A DNA stretch of 64,000 bases from Clostridium sp. AF15-31 (GTDB taxonomy: Bacteria > Bacillota > Clostridia > Lachnospirales > Lachnospiraceae). Below are positions 25,440 to 33,286 of the stretch, piece by piece. The notes beneath the pieces are model-generated. The model made no database searches, was not told the origin of the DNA, and worked only from the letters and a program-made list of their open reading frames with translations. Position numbers and translations under genes: made by a program. How positions within the stretch are numbered: the first letter of the stretch is position 1; every line of letters starts with the position of its first letter. Location of the stretch: assembly GCF_003461625.1 (NCBI RefSeq), contig NZ_QTXL01000003.1, positions 186,001 to 250,000 on the forward strand, given 5' to 3'.

Positions 25440-25585
25440 ACTTTCTGAAAAAGTAGCCCTCCATCTGTGACGATGACAGTCATACAGTTATTCGCTGCAC
25501 AACCAGGTTACAGCCCTATGGATAACTGCTTCCTTCGGCGGTATCCCCTTTCAACACATATCATCTACCTCCATATATATCCATA
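25440..25585 (-). promoter_or_regulatory. Lysine riboswitch (L-box) upstream of dapA
   Basis: Read on the minus strand, the leader has the conserved L-box blocks in the right order: GGAGGTAGATGA (P1 side, near 25573), AAAGGGGATACCGCCGAAG (plus 25533-25551), a GCAGCGAATAACTGTATGACTGTC-like stretch around 25480-25500, and GGAGGGCTAC (plus 25453-25462), whose CTAC closes P1 with GTAG. It binds lysine and, with the terminator at 25401-25428, is expected to switch off dapA when lysine is plentiful. The remaining 25586-25727 holds no gene. Confidence 0.9.
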
Positions 25586-25727
25586 TATTTACTGATAAAT
25601 ACCGCGCCTCTACTGAATTTTCTTTTTTCCATTAGATAAAATTACTATATCATTCCTGTCTGTTTCTGTCAATATGTAACAACTTCTTTTCCCTGCCTGT
25701 TCATTGCTTTACCGTCCCTTTGCCGTG

Positions 25728-26357
25728 CTACTCCAGACATTCCATTTTGCTGACAGATACCTCATAAGCCGTCTTGCTGATGATCTGGTCATTCCCGATC
25801 CGTTTCTGATATTCCCGGCTCTGGATCCTGCCCCAGACCGCAACATGCTCCCCTACCTTCAGCTTCCCTGCAAATCTTGCATTTCTGCCCCAGCAGATAC
25901 ATGGAATATAGTCACTCTTGCCATATGCCCGGTTAACTGCAAGCAGAATATCTGCAATCTCTCTTCCAAGTGGTGTCATACGGTACACCGGCTCCTTGCA
26001 GATATAACCATCCAGATAAATCTGATTTGGTTTGTTTTCCGCTTCGCCCTCCTCATCATCCAGTACCGATATCTCCCTGACAAATACCGATAAGATCAGA
26101 CGGTTTCTCGTCTCCTCATGTTTGTTATAAGAACGGAACTGCCCTCTTGCAACCACCTTTTCCCCAATATGGGAATTTTCTACATCAAATAACCGGTCAG
26201 ATACCATAAGTGGTATTACGTCATAGGTATCACTCAGTCTGGCAACAACAAGATCCACCATATAAAATCCCTCTCCGAAGATCTCATGACTGAACGTAAA
26301 GTCTGACGCGATCTCCCCCGCTACGATCACCTGGTTATTGTTTAATGTTTTTTCCAT
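25728..26357 (-). CDS. Two-OB-fold single-stranded DNA-binding-like protein
   Basis: 209 residues from the ATG at 26357, which has GGGAGAAAAAGC before it; an upstream in-frame ATG at 26399 lacks a site. Two similar halves: NNNQVIVAGEIASDF..EKVVARGQFRSYN and NQIYLDGYICKEPVYR..EHVAVWGRIQSREYQK, each with SSB-type OB signature (VIVAG.., VxVxGR). Many Lachnospiraceae carry such a duplicated SSB-like protein; the ssDNA or nucleic-acid partner is unknown. It is followed by a same-strand gap to dapA's leader and preceded by the rRNA methyltransferase gene 108 bases away. Confidence 0.7.
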   Translation of the reverse strand: MEKTLNNNQVIVAGEIASDFTFSHEIFGEGFYMVDLVVARLSDTYDVIPLMVSDRLFDVENSHIGEKVVARGQFRSYNKHEETRNRLILSVFVREISVLDDEEGEAENKPNQIYLDGYICKEPVYRMTPLGREIADILLAVNRAYGKSDYIPCICWGRNARFAGKLKVGEHVAVWGRIQSREYQKRIGNDQIISKTAYEVSVSKMECLE

Positions 26358-26464
26358 GCTTTTTCTCCCTTCTGGTATATCCCTTCGAATGTATACCATA
26401 AAATATATTCTTATATACCAGAAGATATGCTGCCTTTTTTTGTCTTGTTTTGTCTATTATCCGA

Positions 26465-27271
26465 TCATTTTCGCTGCCTGTATGCTTCATATGCAAGAAG
26501 TGTCGCTGAAATTGCAGCATTTAAGGATTCCACCTGACCTGCCATCGGAATACGGATCAGGCGGTCAGCCTTTGCAGAAAGTTCATAGGTCAGACCGTTT
26601 CCTTCATTTCCGATCAGGAATGCATTGTTCTTTTCAAGTTTTCCCGCGTACAGATTCTGTCCGTCCAAATGCGCCCCATAGACAACAATTCCATGTTCCT
26701 TTAACCGGTCAACCGTACCCATGAGATCATCCACATAGACAAATGGCACCCGGAAGATCGTTCCCATTGTAGATCGTACCACCTTAGGATTGTATATATC
26801 ACAGGAATCCCCTCCAATGATAATACCTGTAACGTCAGCAGCCTCTGCTGTCCGCACGATCGTACCCAGATTACCGGGATCCTGTATGGATTCCAGCACC
26901 AAAAAAGTGTTTCCACCCTCATGTTTAGCCATCGCAGAAATCAAATCATCCATCGTGTAATGATATCTATCCACGACAGCAAGAAGTCCCTGCGGGGTTT
27001 TCGTCTGTGACATCGACTGAAACACACTGTCTGATACAACAACCAGTCGTCCGTCCTGTTCTGTGATCCCTTTTACAGAAAGCTCCGCTTCATATTTTCT
27101 ATATGCCGTTTCCGATACAAACACCTGCTTTACCCGGTCAACCGGAAGTTCCCGAAACATACGGCTTCCTTCTACTATAAATACCTGTTCTTCTTTGCGG
27201 AATGCCGCATTTTTATTTAACTTGTTGATATTCTTTATCTTAGGATTTGAATTTGCAGTAATGATCTCCAT
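26465..27271 (-). CDS. TrmH/SpoU-family RNA 2'-O-ribose methyltransferase (RlmB-like)
   Basis: Methylates ribose in rRNA or tRNA using S-adenosylmethionine. 268 residues. N-terminal substrate-binding subdomain (KIKNINKLNKNAAFRKEEQVFIVEG), then the SPOUT trefoil-knot domain: LVLESIQDPGNLGTIVRTA, GDSCDIYNPKVVRSTMG, FLIGNEGNGL and RIPMAGQVESLNAAISA, motifs 1 to 3. Exact RNA site is not predictable. Starts after dnaE by 77 bases with AGGAGG; likely cotranscribed. Confidence 0.92.
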   Translation of the reverse strand: MEIITANSNPKIKNINKLNKNAAFRKEEQVFIVEGSRMFRELPVDRVKQVFVSETAYRKYEAELSVKGITEQDGRLVVVSDSVFQSMSQTKTPQGLLAVVDRYHYTMDDLISAMAKHEGGNTFLVLESIQDPGNLGTIVRTAEAADVTGIIIGGDSCDIYNPKVVRSTMGTIFRVPFVYVDDLMGTVDRLKEHGIVVYGAHLDGQNLYAGKLEKNNAFLIGNEGNGLTYELSAKADRLIRIPMAGQVESLNAAISATLLAYEAYRQRK

Positions 27272-27348
27272 ACCTGCATCCTCCTGTCATTTTCTTTTCC
27301 AGCAATCCTTCAGAATCTGCCATGTAAGCAATCCAGACACGAACGCTG

Positions 27349-30300
27349 CTATTTCTTCTTATTCGGACGAACGGTTACACGACTGACACCATATTCCAGC
27401 TTCAGCCGGTCTACGATACCGGAAGCTCCGTCTACCATAAAGCCCCTTCCCATATTCTTGTATTGCTTTTCCTGTTTGATGAATATATATACCGGACAGT
27501 TTCCTTTATATTCTTCCAGGATTGACAGGAACTCTTTCTCCAGCTCATCATATTCTTTTCTATCATCAAAGCATACCCAGACCTGCAGATCACCCTCTGT
27601 AAATTCCGGTTTTCCTGTATTTTCTCTGCGAGGCTTCATCCTGCCACTGTTATTATAACGGCTGAAATCATTTCCTGCCGCCACTTCATCAAAGGTCAGG
27701 ATCTCTTCCGCGATCAGCTTCGCGTCCTCCTCTGAAACCGTCGCCCGACCCTTTACAAAGATCTTATTATCTGTCGTCAGTTTCTCCCGGTAATCTTCAT
27801 ATTTCTTTGGAAATACAATGATCTCCGTCTGTCCGACCATGTCCTCCAACGTAACAAATGCCATGTTCTGATTGTTCTTTGTCAGCTTCACCGTAACACC
27901 TGCTACCATGCCGCCAAGAATACAGATACTCTGATCCGGAACTCTTGCCCGTCCTTCTTCCTCATCGATCATGAAATCCACCGATGAAAATGCCGTTTTC
28001 TCACTCATCAGTTTCTCATAATCAAGAAGCGGGTGGCCGGATATATAGATACCAAGCACAGATTTCTCAAGTGCCAGCTTCTCCTGCTCGTCATATTCCT
28101 CTACATCCGGGAATTTCGTCTTTGCCGCTTCTGCAAACTCACCGCCAAAAAATTCTGCAAATGACATCTGTCCTGCAGATGAATTTTTCCGCTCTTTATA
28201 GACTTCATCGATCATCATCGGATATGCCATCATCATCTGGCGTCTCTTCACACCAAAGCTGTCAAATGCACCTCCAAGGATCAATGCTTCTACCGTCTTC
28301 TTATTGGTCTCCTTCGGTGTCATACGAACCAGAAAGTCCTTCATGTCTTTATACGGTCCATTTGCCTCCCGTTCTTCTACAATCCGGTCTACTACTGCAC
28401 TTCCGACACTCTTAATCCCTGACATGCCATATCGTATCGCACCCTTGGCTGCTGAAAAGCCGCTGTAGCCTTCATTGATATCCGGCGGCAGGATCTGGAT
28501 TCCCATCTGGCGGCAGGACTGAATATAACCCGCCACCTTGGAACTGTTATCCTTTACTGATGACATCAGCGCCGCCATAAATTCAACCGGATAATAGCAT
28601 TTTAAAAATGCTGTCTGATAGGCAACAACCGCATATGCTGCTGCATGAGATTTGTTAAATGCATATTTTGCAAAATCCGTCATATCATCGAAGATTTTAT
28701 TTGCAGTTGCCTCCGGGATGCCTCTGGCGATACAGCCCGGCACTCCTAATTCTTCATTTCCATATACGAAATACTGGCGTTCCTTCGCCATGACATCTGC
28801 TTTCTTCTTTGACATGGCACGGCGCACCAGATCGCTTCGTCCTAGTGTATATCCGGCAAGCTTCATAACGATCTGCATAACCTGCTCCTGATATACAATA
28901 CAGCCATAGGTTGGTTCCAGGATCTCCTGAAGCTCCGGCACGTCATAGGTAATCTTCTCCGGATGTTCCTTACCATTGATATAGTTTGGAATAAAATCCA
29001 TAGGTCCCGGGCGGTACAGAGAGATTCCGGCTATGACATCTTCCAGACTCTGAGGCTTTAACTCCTTCATGAAGTTCTTCATACCGGAACTTTCAAGCTG
29101 GAAGATACCCTCTGTCTTACCTGACGTAATCAACTCGAATACCTTTTTATCATCATAATCGATATGATCGATATCAATATCAACTCCGGTCTCCTGCTTT
29201 ATAAATTTTACTGCATCCTGAATAACGGTCAGAGTACGAAGTCCAAGAAAGTCCATTTTCAGAAGTCCTAATCGCTCGATCGTTGTCATTGTAAACTGGG
29301 TGATGATCGAATCATCACCGCCTCTTGCAAGCGGTACATATTCATCGATAGAATCTCTGCCGATCACGACACCGGCCGCATGCATACCGGTATTTCTTGG
29401 AAGTCCCTCTAACTTTCTTGCCATATCGATCAACTGTTTGACATCTGCATTTTCCTCATACATCTCTTTCAGATCCTTGCTGACCTTCAGAGCTGTGTCA
29501 ATATTCATGCCGATCTCCATCGGGATCGTCTTTGCTACCGCATCACAAAGTGCATATGGGAGATCCAGCGCGCGACCAACATCACGGATAACATTTCGTG
29601 CCGCCATCGTCTGGAAGGTTACGATCTGTACGACCTTTTCTTTTCCATATTTACGGACAACATAATCGATAACTTCCTGCCTTCTCTCGTAACAAAAATC
29701 CACGTCGATATCAGGCATGGATACACGCTCCGGGTTCAGAAATCGTTCAAACAGTAAGTTATAACGGATTGGGTCAATATTTGTGATCTCAAGGCAATAG
29801 GCTACGATACTGCCTGCCGCAGATCCACGACCGGGTCCGACAGCAATCCCATGATCCTTTGCATATCTTATAAAGTCCGATACGATCAGAAAATAATCTA
29901 CATATCCCATTTTCTTGATCGTATTGATCTCATAGGTCAGACGCTCCATCAACTCCGGTGTTACCGGGTTATAACGCTTCCTGATTCCCTCCATACAGAG
30001 CTTTTCCAGATACTCCTCGGCCGTCAGTCCATCCGGCACATCAAATTCCGGCACCTTCTGCTCGCCAAATACGATCTCTACATTACAACGGTCTGCAATC
30101 TTCTGTGTATTTGCAAGAGCCTCCTTCGCATAAGGGAAAAGCTCATACATTTCTTCTTTGGATTTCAGATAATACTGTCCACCTGTATAGCGCATACGAT
30201 CTTCTTCATGTACCTTCCGGTTTGTCTGAATACACAGAAGGATATCGTGTGCCTCCCAGTCCTCTGCAAGGATATAGTGAGAATCATTCGTTACGACCAT

Positions 30301-30900
30301 CGGGATACCCAGCTCTTTGGACAACCGCATAACACCTGCATTTACCGTCGCCTGCTCTGCCAGCCCATGATCCTGCATCTCAAGGAAATAATTGTTTTCT
30401 CCAAATATCTTCAAATGACGGAGTGCTGCCTCTTTCGCTCCTTCATAGTTGTTCTTTCTTAAATTGACGGCAACCTCACCCGCCAGACAGGCCGAAAGCG
30501 CGATAATGCCCTCATGGTATTGTTCCAGCACTTCCATATCTACTCTCGGCTTATAATAAAAGCCCTCTGTAAAACCTCTGGATACGATCTTAGACAGATT
30601 CTTATATCCTTGATTGTTTTCTGCGAGCAGCACCAGATGATAATATCGTTCCTCACCTCTGGTATTCTCACGGTCAAATCGTGACCCCGGACTGACATAG
30701 ATCTCGCAGCCTATGATCGGCTTGATCCCCTCTGCCCTTGCTGCCTCATAAAAATCAATAACTCCATACATAACGCCATGATCGGTGATCGCAAGTGAAT
30801 CATACCCCAGTTCCTTCGCACGCTTTACCAGACTCTTGATCTTCGCCGAGCCATCCAGCAAGCTATATTCTGTATGCACATGTAAATGTGTAAAATCCAT
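27349..30900 (-). CDS. dnaE: DNA polymerase III subunit alpha
   Basis: Replicative polymerase of the DnaE type, 1183 residues. PHP domain at the N-terminus (FTHLHVHTEYSLLDGSAK; ITDHGVMYGVIDFYEAA), polymerase palm with GPGRGSAAGS and catalytic aspartates in PDIDVDF near residue 395, then the fingers, helix-hairpin-helix, OB fold (QTEIIVFPKKYEDYR) and C-terminal region. Clostridia normally carry this DnaE plus PolC; PolC is not in the window. Ribosome site GAGGG precedes the ATG. The gene is downstream of the DUF5662 gene by 82 bases. Confidence 0.97.
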   Translation of the reverse strand: MDFTHLHVHTEYSLLDGSAKIKSLVKRAKELGYDSLAITDHGVMYGVIDFYEAARAEGIKPIIGCEIYVSPGSRFDRENTRGEERYYHLVLLAENNQGYKNLSKIVSRGFTEGFYYKPRVDMEVLEQYHEGIIALSACLAGEVAVNLRKNNYEGAKEAALRHLKIFGENNYFLEMQDHGLAEQATVNAGVMRLSKELGIPMVVTNDSHYILAEDWEAHDILLCIQTNRKVHEEDRMRYTGGQYYLKSKEEMYELFPYAKEALANTQKIADRCNVEIVFGEQKVPEFDVPDGLTAEEYLEKLCMEGIRKRYNPVTPELMERLTYEINTIKKMGYVDYFLIVSDFIRYAKDHGIAVGPGRGSAAGSIVAYCLEITNIDPIRYNLLFERFLNPERVSMPDIDVDFCYERRQEVIDYVVRKYGKEKVVQIVTFQTMAARNVIRDVGRALDLPYALCDAVAKTIPMEIGMNIDTALKVSKDLKEMYEENADVKQLIDMARKLEGLPRNTGMHAAGVVIGRDSIDEYVPLARGGDDSIITQFTMTTIERLGLLKMDFLGLRTLTVIQDAVKFIKQETGVDIDIDHIDYDDKKVFELITSGKTEGIFQLESSGMKNFMKELKPQSLEDVIAGISLYRPGPMDFIPNYINGKEHPEKITYDVPELQEILEPTYGCIVYQEQVMQIVMKLAGYTLGRSDLVRRAMSKKKADVMAKERQYFVYGNEELGVPGCIARGIPEATANKIFDDMTDFAKYAFNKSHAAAYAVVAYQTAFLKCYYPVEFMAALMSSVKDNSSKVAGYIQSCRQMGIQILPPDINEGYSGFSAAKGAIRYGMSGIKSVGSAVVDRIVEEREANGPYKDMKDFLVRMTPKETNKKTVEALILGGAFDSFGVKRRQMMMAYPMMIDEVYKERKNSSAGQMSFAEFFGGEFAEAAKTKFPDVEEYDEQEKLALEKSVLGIYISGHPLLDYEKLMSEKTAFSSVDFMIDEEEGRARVPDQSICILGGMVAGVTVKLTKNNQNMAFVTLEDMVGQTEIIVFPKKYEDYREKLTTDNKIFVKGRATVSEEDAKLIAEEILTFDEVAAGNDFSRYNNSGRMKPRRENTGKPEFTEGDLQVWVCFDDRKEYDELEKEFLSILEEYKGNCPVYIFIKQEKQYKNMGRGFMVDGASGIVDRLKLEYGVSRVTVRPNKKK

Positions 30901-30982
30901 ATTTATCCCTCCGGCTTTTCAGCCTCTCTTCCGTTTGTTTACTTTCTCCAGTCTGACGTTACTGTCAATAACGATCTTATTT

Positions 30983-31555
30983 CTATTTTTTCTTCGGTCT
31001 TTTATTATGCAGTACTTCCCGCCGTATATAGTCAAAGGTATAATCCTCCCCTTTTTCTGCCAGCATCACCAGCAAACTCTCAAGCAATGCATCCGTTTCC
31101 GGATGGAGCAGATGATTCTTTCTAGCCTTACCTTTTCTGAAATATTCCAATGGGAAAGAATCGTTATACTTCTCTTTATTATAATTCTTACTTGCTGCAA
31201 TCCGGTCACAGAACATCTCAACTACATATTTTTCCGGCATTTTACAGCCCGCTAACGCACCGGAATGATCTGTGCTATAATCTACCCAATATTCCAGATG
31301 ATGCTTATTTCTTCCTTTATGATGCAGCCAGGCACTTGTATAGCCTTTATCCTCTCGTTCCGCATCATTCGGGCTTCGGTCTCCCTGATAATACTTCACC
31401 CCCACTGAGAACTCCGTCCAAGAGTATTTGGACAGATCATGCAGCAGTCCCTGTTTATATAAGCCTACCCGGAAGCAGTTTTTCATAACCAGCCACTTAT
31501 GATGGTTGATCGTTTTCAAATGTTTATACCAGTTCATGTTCATGAAACTTTTCAT
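30983..31555 (-). CDS. DUF5662 family protein
   Basis: 190 residues, basic C-terminus. Histidine-rich motifs LLHDLSKYSW, HHKGRNKHHLEYW and a conserved YSTDHSGA block suggest a metal-binding HD-like helical bundle; the function of DUF5662 is not known. No signal peptide. The first ATG directly abuts a GGAG; an ATG 12 bases further in is an alternative start. It lies upstream of dnaE on the same strand and downstream of tRNA-Thr. Family name is from memory. Confidence 0.7.
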   Translation of the reverse strand: MKSFMNMNWYKHLKTINHHKWLVMKNCFRVGLYKQGLLHDLSKYSWTEFSVGVKYYQGDRSPNDAEREDKGYTSAWLHHKGRNKHHLEYWVDYSTDHSGALAGCKMPEKYVVEMFCDRIAASKNYNKEKYNDSFPLEYFRKGKARKNHLLHPETDALLESLLVMLAEKGEDYTFDYIRREVLHNKRPKKK

Positions 31556-31568
31556 CTCCGATTTTATT

Positions 31569-31670
31569 CTAAATATTATCCATCTTTTTATTGTATTTCA
31601 TTTTTTCCTTTTTGCCAACACCCAAGGAAGCAGTTACCTGAGAAAAATTGCGATTATTTTTATCATCCAT
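31569..31670 (-). CDS. Possible small ORF, 33 residues
   Basis: Begins MDDKNNRNFSQVTASLGVGK, then a Lys/Asn-rich tail. Its ATG is about 15 bases from a GGAGG, rather far. A 16-residue ORF (MKLNYNKAEVLSVFNG) starting upstream near 31717 ends by overlapping this start, with GGAGG inside it, as in a frameshifted pair. This could be a decayed gene end or a leader. The 330-base gap 31556-31885 holds this, a terminator and tRNA-Thr. Low certainty that it is translated. Confidence 0.25.
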   Translation of the reverse strand: MDDKNNRNFSQVTASLGVGKKEKMKYNKKMDNI

Positions 31671-31758
31671 TAAAAACGGATAATACCTCCGCTTTATTAT
31701 AATTTAATTTCATAATTCTGCCCCTAAACTGCCCCTAAAACCATTTTAAGACATAAAA

Positions 31759-31798
31759 ATACCCCGAATCCCTTGCTTTCTCTTAGGTTTCGAGGTAT
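31759..31798 (-). terminator. Terminator downstream of tRNA-Thr
   Basis: ATACCCCGAA (31759-31768) pairs with TTCGAGGTAT (31789-31798) with one G-U, loop of 20 bases, and a minus-strand ATTTTTATG tail. It lies 10 bases past the tRNA 3' end. Confidence 0.75.
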
Positions 31799-31808
31799 AA
31801 GGTTCAAA

Positions 31809-31880
<72 letters not shown>

Positions 31881-31885
31881 GTTTG

Positions 31886-33166
31886 TTAAAAGTTCCAGAT
31901 GCCGTATAGCGGAACATTTAAAAGTCCGTTATTCATATACATGTCATCTGTTGAAATTCTGATAGACGTTGCATTGTTATATCTCTGCTTGAACACCTTG
32001 GAACTCTGTGCTTTCGTATGTGGCTCTGTCTGTACATCAACCGGTACAACCTCACCATCACCTTCATACACAAAATCAACCTTCGCTGTTGCAGATGATA
32101 TCCAGAAGAACAACCTGCCAATATTCTTATTCGCATATAATTCTTCCATCGCATACTGCTCGGCTATCATGCCATCCATCGTATCAACGATATTGGTCTG
32201 ATCTATATCATAATAATGAATGCCTGCCATAATCCTTAAAAGGCCATGATCCAAATGATAGATCTCAAAGGACTTTTCATCCACCTGCTCTGCAAGTGGC
32301 AATATACCATGTTTTACACGGTACACCTGACGGACAACTCCGATCCGTACAAGATGGTCAACTGACGACTCATACTCTCTGGCTCTCGCCTTTGGATCTA
32401 CGTATCCGTACATAAACTTTTTATTCTCTTTGGTAAGCTGAACAGGAATACTGTTCCAGATCAGCATCACCTTTGTTAAAAGTTTCTTCGGTGTTACTTT
32501 TACTATATATTCGGTCATCTTGTCAAGTGTTTTTTGCAAAATACCGTCAACTTCTTCAAAATTTTCATTTTTGTAATATGCATTTACCGCTTCCGGCATT
32601 CCCCCGGTCACTAAAAATGCATCCAGCATCGTATCTACGCTTGCCCGTACCTCCTCCGGCAATCCTTCCAGTCTCTGGTTCTCAATGTACTTCCAGAGTT
32701 TTCTGCCTTTTCCTGCCTTTAAAAACTCATCAAAGGTCATCGGCGTTAACTCATACACAAAGAGATCATCCTGGCATTCTGCTTCACCCGGCAACATTCC
32801 ATTCACTGTTGCAAGCATGCAGATTCGCACGCCGCTGCTTACCTTGGCATATTCTACCAGATTTGGAACCGCCATTGTACTAAGCTGTACATTATCAAAA
32901 ATCAATAACTTTCCCTGAAAGTCATATTTATCCAATGAAGTTGTTAATTTCGCATGTAGTTTCTCCGGCTTTCTCTCCTTTGAAATATACTGACAAAAAT
33001 CCGGATACTGCTCCAGATCGATAAGAATGTGTTCATCAAAAAAACCTGTAGCAAAATCAAGGGCTGCCCATGTCTTTCCTACAAACTTTCCTCCTCTAAT
33101 GAGTGCTGCTTTATTTTCTCCAATCTCATACCATGTTGCCAGATTGTTCATGATATTTCTAAACAT
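31886..33166 (-). CDS. AAA ATPase with DUF4143-type C-terminal domain
   Basis: 426 residues. N-terminal P-loop GGKFVGKTW (about 26-33) and a Walker B-like LLIFDNVQ; then a winged-helix-like middle and a C-terminal PD-(D/E)XK-like fold (ISSATAKVDFVYE, then VPVDVQTE). In the usual DUF4143 proteins the last motif is EVK; here it is DVQ, so nuclease activity is doubtful. The family (AAA_14 plus DUF4143) is widespread and poorly understood; proposed roles include DNA-related or phage/plasmid-linked functions, none demonstrated here. Start has AGAGGTGAG. It ends six bases from tRNA-Thr, giving a common accessory-gene position, but nothing else mobile is present. Confidence 0.8.
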   Translation of the reverse strand: MFRNIMNNLATWYEIGENKAALIRGGKFVGKTWAALDFATGFFDEHILIDLEQYPDFCQYISKERKPEKLHAKLTTSLDKYDFQGKLLIFDNVQLSTMAVPNLVEYAKVSSGVRICMLATVNGMLPGEAECQDDLFVYELTPMTFDEFLKAGKGRKLWKYIENQRLEGLPEEVRASVDTMLDAFLVTGGMPEAVNAYYKNENFEEVDGILQKTLDKMTEYIVKVTPKKLLTKVMLIWNSIPVQLTKENKKFMYGYVDPKARAREYESSVDHLVRIGVVRQVYRVKHGILPLAEQVDEKSFEIYHLDHGLLRIMAGIHYYDIDQTNIVDTMDGMIAEQYAMEELYANKNIGRLFFWISSATAKVDFVYEGDGEVVPVDVQTEPHTKAQSSKVFKQRYNNATSIRISTDDMYMNNGLLNVPLYGIWNF

Positions 33167-33224
33167 TTGTACTCACCTCTACGACAAACACATTTGTCAT
33201 TTCTACATGCTGCTTCAACAGACA

Positions 33225-33253
33225 CTTGCCCGAAGAATTATTCTCCGGGCAAG
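33225..33253 (-). terminator. Hairpin after the SEL1-repeat gene
   Basis: CTTGCCCG (33225-33232) and CGGGCAAG (33246-33253), extended inward by AGAA/TTCT. It is 33 bases beyond the stop on the minus strand but lacks a good T run, so termination is only likely. Confidence 0.5.
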
Positions 33254-33286
33254 ATACTGCTTTAAAACATATTGTTCTAAATTCTA

